Source: BRH-c25 sp012519325 (GTDB lineage: Bacteria > Bacillota > Clostridia > Lutisporales > Lutisporaceae). From it: a DNA stretch of 64,000 nt. The stretch's first letter is position 1, and every line of letters starts with the position of its first letter. Below the pieces are notes generated by a model. It worked only from the letters and a program-made list of their open reading frames with translations. It was not told the origin of the DNA and searched no databases. The stretch covers positions 403,474 to 467,473 of the forward strand of contig JBMNHZ010000009.1 of the NCBI GenBank assembly GCA_050950645.1. The letters are read 5' to 3'. A program made the position numbers and the translations under genes. Of this stretch, positions 44,087-52,639 are shown piece after piece.

Positions 44087-44176
44087 GGTACAAACTCCTA
44101 TATGTGGTTTGTAAGCAATTTAAACCCAAGGGAGGCAGTACTCACACAAGCGACACATGTCAGTTCTAGGGTACCG
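44087..44176 (+). ncRNA. Structured repeat 'GTACAAACTCC' element, copy e
   Basis: GGTACAAACTCC, loop, TGGTTTG, then AACCCAAGGGAGGCAGTA, CGACACATGTCAG and CTAGGGTACC. The IS1202-like element inserted directly before it. It continues into a near copy of the 41960-42190 segment. Confidence 0.45.
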
Positions 44177-44225
44177 GAAGTGTTATAAAAAGTAGTTAGG
44201 CAAGGCTAATGGGGCACCATCCACC

Positions 44226-44415
44226 GAGTAGCAATGCCCTCACGCCACGGCGTGGCAGGCAGGGGCAGGAATTGTGCGTGCCTTGGGCTGCAGAATGTAA
44301 TTGCTTTGGGATGGCATCTGCGCAACCACATCCCTTCTACGGGTGTGCAGCGCCGCTAGAAGGGCAGGGCACTGGGGTCCGGTTCAGGGACGTCGTGAGT
44401 GCGGAATCGTTATCG
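44226..44415 (+). repeat. attC site 18 (long type, near copy of site 17)
   Basis: Same GAGTAGC at R'' and same core as site 17; R' GTTATCG (44409). From about 44162 to 44385 the two sites are nearly identical, so this segment was duplicated around the second type I toxin cassette. Confidence 0.75.
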
Positions 44416-44443
44416 GGAATTTTGTTAGATGGGAGGAAGTAGA

Positions 44444-44905
44444 ATGAAAATAGCAGAGGGACTAATATTGAGGGCAGATTATCAAAAGAGGCTTGAACAG
44501 ATTCGGGATAGATTAACTAGAAGTGCAAAAGTTCAGGAAGGAGAGAAACCACCGGAAAATCCTAGTGATTTATTGAATGAAATGAATGATCTTATAAAGA
44601 AACTCACTGTTCTTGTACAGAAAATAAATAGAACTAATTCATTAGCTGTTGTAGAAGATGGGAAAACTATTACAGACTTATTAGCAGAGAGAGACTCAAT
44701 TTCTCTGAAAAGGAGCATCTTAGAGTCCTTAGTAAATGCGACAACAATCAAGCATGATAGATATAGCAAATCAGAAGTAAAATTTTTTAGTACTGTAAAT
44801 GTGGCTGAAATACAAAAAGAAATAGATAAATTGTCTAAGGAATATAGAGAAATTGATACAAAAATTCAAGAAAGCAATTGGAAAATTGAATTAAAAGAAG
44901 ATTAA
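44444..44905 (+). CDS. DIP1984-family protein
   Basis: About 153 residues, almost entirely coiled helix. Family marks: MKIAEGLILRADYQKRLEQI at the start, then PPENPSDLLNEMNDLIKKLT and INRTNSL. Proteins of this family are described as septicolysin-like, but their function is not established. ATG at 44444 has GGGAGG about 9 bases upstream. Confidence 0.8.
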   Translation: MKIAEGLILRADYQKRLEQIRDRLTRSAKVQEGEKPPENPSDLLNEMNDLIKKLTVLVQKINRTNSLAVVEDGKTITDLLAERDSISLKRSILESLVNATTIKHDRYSKSEVKFFSTVNVAEIQKEIDKLSKEYREIDTKIQESNWKIELKED

Positions 44906-45294
44906 TAGTTCAAGATGGTAACTAGAACATTGGAAGCGAGTACAACCCGCCTACTGGGTTATGTAGGGTTGGCTAGTGTGAGGGGCCACACTATGTAGGT
45001 TCGACCCCTACTTTAATTGTTATGCCTTGTAATGTAACAAGCGCACAATTTAATGTTAAAGTCACTACCGTGTACTGGTCTAGTGTTTTAGTGAGGGTGG
45101 GAATGGGGAACACAAAACTTCCGATAACAACCGTTTACCACTTTGGGGCGCGGATGGTGGATCATAATGACAAATCGAATAAGTCAAATCACGTAGTTTA
45201 CGCGCATACAGCCATGGACCTAAGCGCAGTTGCGCCTGGCCTATGCTTTGAAATGCCAAGCAGTATTAATAGTATAACCATTAGGAGGTAGCGA
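44906..45294 (+). other. Structured non-coding segment with tRNA-like hairpins and a lone R'-type box
   Basis: Contains GTTC...GAAC around a GGTA loop, AACCC/GGGTT around a 7-base loop, AGTGTG/CACACT, and GTAGG-TTCGACC-CCTAC, which looks like a tRNA T-arm. GTTATGC follows at 45019. Domain sizes do not fit a normal tRNA. An open frame at 45022-45291 (89 codons) has no family likeness or ribosome binding site, and I do not count it as a gene. Confidence 0.35.
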
Positions 45295-46008
45295 ATGAGG
45301 AATAAATGGTTTTGTTATATCAAAATAGATGAAACGAATAATTTTGTTCTGACTTCTGGAATGGAATTTAGAAATTTTATGAATGGTATTCGTACCAAAC
45401 CAAGTAACATTTTGATTCTTAAAGGATCTCCTGCTGATTGTTCTTTTAGTAATAATTTATTTATGGAATACATAACAAATGAGCATATGGAAAGCTTTCT
45501 AAAAGATGATGTATATAGTTACGGAGATTTTTGCTGGGTAGATTTTGAGGATGAAGACAGCCTTAAAAAAGTTACTGGGCAAGAGCTTGCAGAGCTGCTG
45601 TATGTAGGTCATAAAAAAATTCCATTATCAAAAATTGTTTTTGATAGTTTAAAAAATAAAATCATTTATTTATGTCACGATGATGATTATTGGGTTAAAG
45701 TGTACATGTTAGATATTAAAGAGTATAAAAAAGTTATTGAACATAAAATTCTTACCGAGTTAAAGGGTAGAAAAAAACAAATAGCACCTATTTCAGATGA
45801 GATTATGAATATTATGTATGATTATTTTAAAAATGGTGCAGTTATTGATTTTGAAAATTCTTATGACAATGGAGTTAGAATATACCCAATTGGAGAAATG
45901 AAATGTGTCGAGAATATTCATGCCAAGCTGGATAGACAGAGAAACATGCCAAGATGTGGATTATGTTTAGATTATAATCCAAGAGCTAAGAAGTGGAAAA
46001 TATTTTAA
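45295..46008 (+). CDS. Hypothetical protein
   Basis: 237 residues, soluble, acidic, rich in Asp, Lys and aromatic residues. AGGAGGTAG lies 6 bases before the ATG, so it is probably expressed. A late CGLCLDYNPRAKKW segment is the only notable motif. No family recognised. Confidence 0.6.
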   Translation: MRNKWFCYIKIDETNNFVLTSGMEFRNFMNGIRTKPSNILILKGSPADCSFSNNLFMEYITNEHMESFLKDDVYSYGDFCWVDFEDEDSLKKVTGQELAELLYVGHKKIPLSKIVFDSLKNKIIYLCHDDDYWVKVYMLDIKEYKKVIEHKILTELKGRKKQIAPISDEIMNIMYDYFKNGAVIDFENSYDNGVRIYPIGEMKCVENIHAKLDRQRNMPRCGLCLDYNPRAKKWKIF

Positions 46009-46114
46009 ACAAGCAAAAAAGCATAATCTATAATTTCACTGAACATGGATATTTAAATAATGAGTAGCACGGATCAAGTGATATGTTTAAGGGTGTGACG
46101 TCGCGTATTGCATC

Positions 46115-46262
46115 GGAGAACATTGCATTTGCATGAAGGTGCTGGCAGCACGTGTCAAGGGAGAGGTCAGCAACCACGCCCCTTCACTGGGAGGATCGAA
46201 CCGCCAGGGGGTAGGCTCGGTGGTCCGGTTCAGAGGTGTCGTGAGTGCGAAACCATTATCTG
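46115..46262 (+). repeat. attC site 19 (decayed)
   Basis: R' has lost its G (ATTATCT at 46255) and R'' is the variant GGAGAAC. The arms CAACCACGCCCCTTCA, GCCAGGGGG and GGTCCGGTTCAG are still clear. 148 bp, with a deletion in the first arm. Confidence 0.7.
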
Positions 46263-46364
46263 CAATATGGCGAAAAGGCCGGGCATCCTTGCCCGGATTT
46301 GCCAGGGCATTTGATTTGAGGTAAATTAATAGTTTATTAAATTAGCCTGTGGGGAGTAGAAAAA

Positions 46365-47765
46365 ATGAAAAAGAAGAAGGTAAAAATAATTGCCCTCTTA
46401 ATACTTACTCTTATAATTATAGCCGCTATTAAATGCGTATTAATCTTAGGTCAATATAAGGAAGTTACTGATAGTGAAGGGTTTAATAATTATTGGGGAA
46501 TGACACCACCTCCTTTCCATAACAAAAATTATAAAATGGAGTTTCTTACTGACGGCACTAATGAATTGAAACTGAATTTATGGTGGGAGAGCCTTACGGG
46601 TAATATTGAACTGAAAATAATAGATGAAAATGGAAATATATATTTTAGTAAAAAAGCAAGTCAAATGAAAAATGAATACTCAATAGGCTTAGGAGAGGGA
46701 AAATTTAAGCTGGATATTGAAGTTTCCAAATTTACAGGCGCTGCTGCAATCGGATATGAGAATATTTTTACAGTAAATGAATTGCCAAATAACAATTACA
46801 GCATTATTCCAAGTAACCCATCAAGAGGCTTCCATTGGGATTATATATTATATATTCCGATTACTTTAAAAAATGATATACTTCTTGTAGTACCTAACAA
46901 TACTGGAAAAGAAAGTGATTACATTGATATTCATAAAGAGAAGGCAAAAGAATTAATAATTTATAAATCAGAATTAGCAGAAGAATTAGGAGTCCCCCTA
47001 TTAGTACCTATTTTCCCCAGGCCTGTAAGTCATGATGAAATATATACCCATGCTCTTGATAGAGGTACTATTCTTACAAATATTAGCAAATTAAACCGGC
47101 TAGATTTACAGCTCATTGCTATGATAGATGATTCGAAAAGAATATTATCTGGAAAAGGGATTATTCTTGATAAGAAAATACTTATGTCAGGTTTTTCTGC
47201 TTCAGGAGATTTTGTAGATAGATTTACCTTCTTACATCCTGAAATTGTAAAGGCAGCAGTTATAGGTGGAAGTGATAATATAATCCCTTGCGAAACTTTA
47301 AATAGTGAAAATCTTCCATACCCATTAGGTATTTATGATTATGAAAAAATAACTGATAGGAAATTTGATGCCAACCTGATAGCTGATGTATACAGATATA
47401 TATATAAAGGTTCAGAGGATGAAGGTGGATGGTACACAAGTGAGGAGGATGGTAAAATTACTGTTCATACTGTAAAAGAATATTTTGAGAATATTGAATC
47501 TCAGCAGATTATTGAAAATTTGAAGAAACATAATGCTCCTATTTATATAAATGGTGACATAACCGATATGGAGCTGAAGGAAATATCATTTAGAGCATTT
47601 AATGGGAAAATCCTTGTTGACAGATTTTTAATAATAAAAGATATTTTTAATAAGTTTGGCTTGAATAGAAGTGAATTCAAAATATATGAAGGAGTAGGTC
47701 ACGAAATAACTAAAGAGATTAAACGGGATGAATTAGATTTTTTTAAAAAGGTGTTGAAAAATTAG
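46365..47765 (+). CDS. Membrane-anchored alpha/beta-hydrolase-like protein
   Basis: 466 residues. N-terminal membrane anchor (KIIALLILTLIIIAAIKCVL), a beta-rich segment of about 120 residues, then a hydrolase-like domain: VPLLVPIFPRPVSHDE, and the nucleophile elbow MSGFSASGDFVDRF (GxSxSG, about residue 285). A late His in GVGHEITKEI is in the right place for the catalytic base. Likely an extracellular esterase or peptidase-like enzyme; the substrate is unknown. Confidence 0.7.
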   Translation: MKKKKVKIIALLILTLIIIAAIKCVLILGQYKEVTDSEGFNNYWGMTPPPFHNKNYKMEFLTDGTNELKLNLWWESLTGNIELKIIDENGNIYFSKKASQMKNEYSIGLGEGKFKLDIEVSKFTGAAAIGYENIFTVNELPNNNYSIIPSNPSRGFHWDYILYIPITLKNDILLVVPNNTGKESDYIDIHKEKAKELIIYKSELAEELGVPLLVPIFPRPVSHDEIYTHALDRGTILTNISKLNRLDLQLIAMIDDSKRILSGKGIILDKKILMSGFSASGDFVDRFTFLHPEIVKAAVIGGSDNIIPCETLNSENLPYPLGIYDYEKITDRKFDANLIADVYRYIYKGSEDEGGWYTSEEDGKITVHTVKEYFENIESQQIIENLKKHNAPIYINGDITDMELKEISFRAFNGKILVDRFLIIKDIFNKFGLNRSEFKIYEGVGHEITKEIKRDELDFFKKVLKN

Positions 47766-47829
47766 ATACTGAATCTCTGGCAATGCATTGAATAAATACA
47801 GCGAGTTTGACCATGAGCTGCCATAATGC

Positions 47830-47985
47830 AGATAACAATGCGCTTACGCTGCGGCACGTCGGGAAGGGTCAAAGAGCATGAATACCTTGGATGCAACCAC
47901 ACCCCTTCACCGGGAGGGTTGCTCCTCCAGGAGGACAGGCTCCGCTAATCCGGTTTGTCGGAGTCGTGAAAACAAAACGTTATCC
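47830..47985 (+). repeat. attC site 20 (shortened)
   Basis: R'' AGATAAC (47830), R' GTTATCC (47979). 156 bp. The first inner arm is reduced, and the apical stem is GGAGG(GTTG)CTCC. The bases before R'' (GCCATAATGCAG) pair with the cassette start at 46255. Confidence 0.75.
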
Positions 47986-48021
47986 GAAACGGATTGAAAT
48001 GAATGAACAGGTGGAATTTGA

Positions 48022-48696
48022 ATGCTATTGATATCTGAAAAACTGAAAACTACATATCCCGGAGGATTTATTGGAGCAGTTCTTATTAAGAATGCAAGCA
48101 ACTCTGAGTTTAACATAAGGTTAGAAAAGAAAAAGGAAGAGCTTGAAAATGCTTTGAGAGCTAAGTATGAGAATATTAACCGATCCGATCTGAGTTTAAC
48201 AGGACCAATTAAAACCTATGTTAACTATTACAAGCGCTTCAAGAAAACATACCAAGTGTTGCTTCAATTGGAATCCATTGTTTTAAAAAAGAAATCCATA
48301 CCGAATGTTGCTCCATTAGTAGAAGCAATGTTTATGGCTGAACTAAAGAATCTTTTACTTACAGCCGGTCATGATATGGATGTTGTTAGACTGCCAATAA
48401 GGGTAGATTTATCACAAGGAAATGAACGTTATATATTACTGAACGGACAAGAGAAAGAATTAGCCCCAGGTGATATGATGATGGTTGATGGGAGTGGTAT
48501 CATATCCAGTATTATTTATGGACCTGATAATCGAACTAAAATAACTCAAAATACAAAGAATGTTTTATTTGTTGTATATGCTCCGCCAGGCATTAATGAG
48601 GGCTTGTTAGAGCAACATCTGCAAGATATAATTCAATATGTAAAAATTGTTTCACCGGATGCCATATTAGAAACACAAAAAGTATATAGAATTTGA
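48022..48696 (+). CDS. B3/B4-domain protein
   Basis: 224 residues. The fold resembles the B3/B4 domain of phenylalanyl-tRNA synthetase beta chain, seen as stand-alone proteins: TYPGGFIGAVLIKNASNS, YKRFKKTYQVLLQLESIVL, VAPLVEAMFMAELKNLLLTA, then LAPGDMMMVDGSGI and SSIIYGPDNRTKIT. Such proteins may edit aminoacyl-tRNA or bind amino acids, but this is not settled. AGGTGG lies 8 bases before the ATG. Confidence 0.8.
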   Translation: MLLISEKLKTTYPGGFIGAVLIKNASNSEFNIRLEKKKEELENALRAKYENINRSDLSLTGPIKTYVNYYKRFKKTYQVLLQLESIVLKKKSIPNVAPLVEAMFMAELKNLLLTAGHDMDVVRLPIRVDLSQGNERYILLNGQEKELAPGDMMMVDGSGIISSIIYGPDNRTKITQNTKNVLFVVYAPPGINEGLLEQHLQDIIQYVKIVSPDAILETQKVYRI

Positions 48697-48735
48697 TAGA
48701 AATTTATTTTGCTTGCTTAGCAGGAATGCCGCCTT

Positions 48736-48852
48736 TTATAACTTGGCTCATAGCAGTATTGTCAAAACGCTATTATAAGCGGGGCTATTAGATATATCTA
48801 TGCAGTGGAAGTAGTATTAAAAAACGAACATCCGGACACGAACCCGTTATAT
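48736..48852 (+). repeat. attC site 21 (atypical)
   Basis: TTATAAC (48736) and GTTATAT (48846) bound a segment with GCAGTATTGTC and AGTAGTATTA arms, similar to the short attC type but poorly paired. The bases CATCCGGACACGAA before the R' box match a stretch in the end of IS21 element A, possibly by chance. Confidence 0.5.
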
Positions 48853-48974
48853 GAAATCGCGCACTGAATAGCTCAAATCATGTTGTGTGCTTATTTGGAA
48901 AGATTTGAAGTATATATTATAACATATATATGTTACAATGTAATTATTACCCAATAAGTTTGGTTAGAGGACGG

Positions 48975-49184
48975 ATGAATATGAAGAAAAACCAAATAAC
49001 AACTGTAATAATATTTTTGATGGTGTTTATATTTTTCATAACATTTATTTCTTTTTTAACAAATGTAATTATTCCAGACAATAGTATTTACTATATTTTT
49101 ATGCATATGGTTTTTCTTGTGATTCTTGGAATCTGTTTTTTTCCGTTTAGTAAAATTATCCTCTTTACGCATAAGCTAGAATAA
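48975..49184 (+). CDS. Small hypothetical membrane protein
   Basis: About 69 residues with two helices (TTVIIFLMVFIFFITFISFL and YIFMHMVFLVILGICFFPF). ATG at 48975 has AGAGGACG upstream. Ends 47 bases before the next gene in the same cassette. Unknown family. Confidence 0.5.
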   Translation: MNMKKNQITTVIIFLMVFIFFITFISFLTNVIIPDNSIYYIFMHMVFLVILGICFFPFSKIILFTHKLE

Positions 49185-49230
49185 GAATCTCCTTTTATAA
49201 TATAAAAATATTGTAAAGGAGATAATATTA

Positions 49231-49920
49231 ATGAATAAAAAGGCATTGAATATCGGCTACTGGTCAGCAGTTATAGCTGTGCTGGCTTTTGTTGCATATA
49301 CCATTTGTTTTATTGCAATTCTGCTCGTAAATCCTGTATTTATATGGACAGACTTTGAAACCTATGTAAAGGCAGTTCAAACTACTAATCAAACCTTTAA
49401 GCATATTGCCATGCTTTTCATGATTCTCTATGGTGCATGCTTTGTTATTCAACTCTGCAGCATTGAGGAAATTAGCGAATCATCAAAGAAGTATTATGCT
49501 AAGATAGCAGAACTTTTTGGTATAGGTTTTTTTGCATTGATAGGTATAAATTATTTTATACAAATAAGTGCGGTGCGAATGCAAATTAAAATCGGTCAAA
49601 CAAATGGGCTTGAACAGTTTATCCAATCAAATCCCATTTCCGGAATAGCTGCCGTCAATATGCTTGGTTGGACAATTTTTTTTGGACTATCATGTATTTT
49701 TGTGGCATGGGCATTTGGTAATACTAGGATTGAGAGAATTATTAAGTACGCATTCTTAGCAAATGGAGCCATGATGCTAATTACTGCCATTGGTTATCTA
49801 TTTGATATAGCTATTATTGTATTTCTGTTCATGAATATAGGAATGGGTGTTGCTGTATTAACGGCTACGATATATTTATCTAAACTATTTAAGAATATTC
49901 AAGATCGGAATGTCGTATAA
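49231..49920 (+). CDS. Hypothetical polytopic membrane protein
   Basis: 229 residues, about six helices. Its N-terminus (NIGYWSAVIAVLAFVAYTIC) and overall layout match the gene at 40451 in another cassette. AAAGGAG lies about 9 bases before the ATG. Function unknown. Confidence 0.7.
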   Translation: MNKKALNIGYWSAVIAVLAFVAYTICFIAILLVNPVFIWTDFETYVKAVQTTNQTFKHIAMLFMILYGACFVIQLCSIEEISESSKKYYAKIAELFGIGFFALIGINYFIQISAVRMQIKIGQTNGLEQFIQSNPISGIAAVNMLGWTIFFGLSCIFVAWAFGNTRIERIIKYAFLANGAMMLITAIGYLFDIAIIVFLFMNIGMGVAVLTATIYLSKLFKNIQDRNVV

Positions 49921-49924
49921 AATG

Positions 49925-49967
49925 GAGGTTTTTAGAGGGGCTGACGTTTTGTCAGCCTCTGAACCTC
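49925..49967 (+). terminator. Strong hairpin after the membrane protein gene
   Basis: GAGGTT, AGAGG and GCTGAC pair in turn with GTCAGC, CCTCT and AACCTC around a GTTTT loop. There is no U-tract, so it may protect the RNA end or act with other factors. Confidence 0.5.
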
Positions 49968-49982
49968 GAAGACATGTGACTT

Positions 49983-50150
49983 CATCTAAAAGTTCTTACG
50001 CAGCGGCACGGTGGGCATGGGTAAGAAGTCTGCATGCCTTGGGTTGATGAACATATTTCCTATGGAGTAGAGTCAGGGCAGTCACGCCCTTTCATCGGGA
50101 GGGCCGCTCCGCAAAGGAAAGGCTCTGTGAGTCCGAAACCATAATAAGAT
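49983..50150 (+). repeat. attC site 22 (decayed)
   Basis: Arms CAGCGGCACGGTGGG, GCATGCCTTGGGTTG, CACGCCCTTTCATCGGGAG and GCTCTGTGAGTCCG are recognisable. Both R boxes are mutated (ATCTAAA and CATAATA), so it is unlikely to recombine. Confidence 0.65.
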
Positions 50151-50216
50151 ATTTCAGATATCGGGGTAGGATTATTCTGTTTTTGTCCTTGTCTATCTTT
50201 TTACGGAGGTGGGGCA

Positions 50217-50831
50217 TTGAGTAAGTTGGAATCCATCTTTATAGGTACAATAATTGGACCAGTCCTTCCGATTCTTCTCTTTCTGGTAGGGTGGTGGTCC
50301 AGCTTGTTTTTCGTAACAGAAGAGCTAGTGTTCATATTCAGTTTGACCGGATTAGGAGTGGGCTGCATTATAGACATCGTTCTCTTTGGAAAAATCATGA
50401 AAGCCTATTGGTGGAAACAGGGCGTATTATCAATGATTTATCTATTTTACACAGTTGGATTTTTTGGTTTCTTTATGGGTGTTCCAATATTTAATTTAGC
50501 CGTGGGAGCTTTAGCCGGGGTTTTTATGGGGAGAAGGTTTTATCATCAAGGTGTGGCTAAAGAGCGATTACAAAAAGCTTCTATTTCTCTTGCCCATTTC
50601 AGTGCGTTGATTATGGCATTGGTTTCGATTGCATCAGCTTACTATGCAACAAAAGATATTAGAGATACAGCACTTAACTTGCAAAGCATGTTAAAACTAC
50701 AGTTTTTGCCAACAAATCAAGCGATTCTTGCTTTAATAGTCGTTGGTGGAACTGGGCTGGTCTTAATGCAATATTGGATTACAAAAAGGTTAACCCATTG
50801 GGCATACAGAATAGGGAATAAAGTAACATAA
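50217..50831 (+). CDS. Hypothetical membrane protein
   Basis: 204 residues with five or six helices (IFIGTIIGPVLPILLFLVGW, ELVFIFSLTGLGVGCIIDIV, then ALAGVFMGRRFYHQGVAKER). The TTG at 50217 has GGAGGTGG 5 bases upstream. Unknown family. Confidence 0.62.
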   Translation: MSKLESIFIGTIIGPVLPILLFLVGWWSSLFFVTEELVFIFSLTGLGVGCIIDIVLFGKIMKAYWWKQGVLSMIYLFYTVGFFGFFMGVPIFNLAVGALAGVFMGRRFYHQGVAKERLQKASISLAHFSALIMALVSIASAYYATKDIRDTALNLQSMLKLQFLPTNQAILALIVVGGTGLVLMQYWITKRLTHWAYRIGNKVT

Positions 50832-50883
50832 TAAATGGCGGGGTAGTGCCTTGGCATAAATATTAATATATTGGAGGGTTATT

Positions 50884-51246
50884 ATGGAAATAACTGTAGT
50901 AAAAGAAAATAATGTAGAAATTGCAATTGCAAGTAGTAATGAGATACTGATAAAAGATGTTCAATCGGCATTGGATTTTATGGCAACTATAAATTATGAA
51001 ACAGGCTGTAATCGTATTATTTTGAATAAATCCGCAATATGTGAGGACTTTTTTGACCTAAAAACAAGACTAGCAGGAGAAATATTGCAAAAGTTTATTA
51101 ATTACCATGTAAAAATAGCAATAGTTGGTGATTTCTCAGTTTATTCAAATAAGAGCTTGAAAGACTTTATTTATGAAAGCAATAAAGGAAGAGATATATT
51201 TTTCTTGTCCAATGAAGATCAGACAATTGAAAAGCTGAGCATGTAA
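50884..51246 (+). CDS. DUF4180-domain protein
   Basis: 120 residues: ALDFMATINYETGCNRIILN, then AICEDFFDLKTRLAGEILQK and VKIAIVGDFSVYSNKSLKDF. These match the DUF4180 pattern, a small domain that often stands alone or near MerR-type regulators. TTGGAGGG lies 7 bases before the ATG. Function not known. Confidence 0.8.
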   Translation: MEITVVKENNVEIAIASSNEILIKDVQSALDFMATINYETGCNRIILNKSAICEDFFDLKTRLAGEILQKFINYHVKIAIVGDFSVYSNKSLKDFIYESNKGRDIFFLSNEDQTIEKLSM

Positions 51247-51354
51247 TGTACAAACTCCTATGCAGGGAAAGAGCAGGAGCAGGACAGCCGTACTTCTTCA
51301 ACGGTAATTATATATTCTTATCCATAAGAGTAACTTGAAAGGGGAAGTACACAA

Positions 51355-51914
51355 ATGAAAGACTTCAAAAGGCTCTATCCTTTATTTTCACTTTGCGGCT
51401 TAAACTGTGGGCTTTGTCCAATGCATCTGGACAACTATTGTCCTGGTTGCGGGGGCGGAGCTGGTAAAATCAACCATGTGCAATTGCAAGGTGCAGCCAG
51501 CAGCGTGGTGGAATTGAACACTGCTATTTGTGTGACGAGTATCCTTGTAAAAAATATGATAATATAAATGAGTTTGACTCATTTATTACTCATCGCAATC
51601 AGTTAAAGGATTTTGAGAAGGTCAAAAAAGTAGGGATAGACTCCTACATATCTGAACTTACTGAAAAAATAGAAATATTAAAATATTTGCTGGCAAACTA
51701 CAACGATGGGCGGAGAAAAAGTTTTTTCTGCATAGCTGTTAATCTTTAGGAATTGCAAGATGTAAAGTCCGTAGTGGAACAGATTGCAATCGGAGCAGAA
51801 TCTAATAATCTAACGCTGAAAGAAAAAGCTTCACTTGCAGCTAACCTGTTTCAAGCTATGGCAGCAGAGCGAAATATTATATTAAAACTTAATAGGAAAA
51901 TCAGCAAAAAGTAG
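51355..51914 (+). pseudogene. DUF3795-family gene with a frameshift and a premature stop
   Basis: The start reads FSLCGLNCGLCPMHLDNYCP and CGGGAGK, then the frame must shift by one base near 51468 to give NQPCAIARCSQQRGGIEHCY and LCDEYPCKKYDNI. A TAG at 51747 interrupts the C-terminal helical part, which goes on in the same frame (SVVEQIAIGAESNNL to NRKISKK). The Cys-rich N-terminal segment is the DUF3795 metal-binding pattern. Two lesions mark it as a pseudogene unless they are sequence errors. Confidence 0.75.
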
Positions 51915-51954
51915 CTGTTAGATTCTAATTTATAACTGAGTTATCCTGTATTCT

Positions 51955-52045
51955 TAAGTAAGGTGCGTGACTTTGCATGACACGAGTAAGAGCGAGGAGC
52001 AGCAGTGCCTTGGGTGATGCCGCATTGTGCGGCGTATGATATAGG
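51955..52045 (+). repeat. attC remnant
   Basis: AAGGTGCGTGACTTTGCATGA and AGCAGTGCCTTGGGTGATGC are leftovers of the first arm of a long attC; the GCAACCACACC-to-R' half is missing. GCCGCATTGTGCGGC follows as a local hairpin. Confidence 0.5.
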
Positions 52046-52073
52046 AAATATAAATAAAAGGGGAGAGTTGCTG

Positions 52074-52547
52074 ATGGCTAAAAAATCATATAATGAGAAA
52101 CTAAATAATTCCGGTGACTTGCCTAAGGTTGAGTTTGTCGGATTAGATAGTAAGATGGCAAAGCGATTTGGATGCGGCAATATGGTTATAGCCGCCCCTA
52201 TCGAATATGATGAAGTAATGAAAAGAATTCCAAAAGGGAAGCTTATTACGTCGGATGAAATACGATCATATCTTGCGAAAAAGCATAATGCAGACTTCAC
52301 ATGCCAGCTTACAGCGGGAATATTTATTAATATTGCTGCACATGCATCGCAGGAGCGGGAGAATTCAGGCAGTAAAGATATTACTCCTTACTGGCGTACG
52401 TTAAAGAAAGGCGGGGAACTTAATGAAAAGTATCCGGGAGGTATCGATCAACAAAAGATGATGCTTGAAATGGAAAATCATAAAGTTATAAAGAAAGGCA
52501 AAGGATATTTCGTAGAAGACTATGAAAAAGCACTATATCAATTGTAG
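52074..52547 (+). CDS. MGMT-family (alkyltransferase-like) protein
   Basis: About 157 residues from the ATG at 52074, which has GGGGAGAG about 7 bases upstream; the longer frame starts in the attC remnant. Marks of the MGMT/ATL winged-helix fold are RIPKGKLITSDEIRSYLAKK, then TPYWRTLKKGGELNEKYPGG and KGKGYFVEDYE. I see no PCHR active-site cysteine motif, so it would bind rather than repair alkylated DNA, which is an inference. Confidence 0.72.
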   Translation: MAKKSYNEKLNNSGDLPKVEFVGLDSKMAKRFGCGNMVIAAPIEYDEVMKRIPKGKLITSDEIRSYLAKKHNADFTCQLTAGIFINIAAHASQERENSGSKDITPYWRTLKKGGELNEKYPGGIDQQKMMLEMENHKVIKKGKGYFVEDYEKALYQL

Positions 52548-52639
52548 AGATTTTTGGTAAGCGGCAGCTTAGTTGGTTGTGTTGCTTATGGAAAAACCAA
52601 TCTATTCTTTTGAAAACTAAGACACATTGGAGAGAGATT

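Noticed and set aside
14998..44415. The long repeats as MITEs or a group II intron remnant
   Set aside because: No constant target duplications, no intron domain V or reverse transcriptase, and the junctions follow the G/TT cassette rule.
45022..45291. Open frame of 89 codons
   Set aside because: It starts in an R'-type box, has no ribosome binding site and resembles no family; it overlaps structured DNA.
48826..48846. Match to the end of IS21 element A as a solo IS end
   Set aside because: Only about 15 bases match and no second end or target duplication is present.
51249..51275. Sixth copy of the GTACAAACTCC element
   Set aside because: Only the first 18 bases are kept; too short to list as a full copy.
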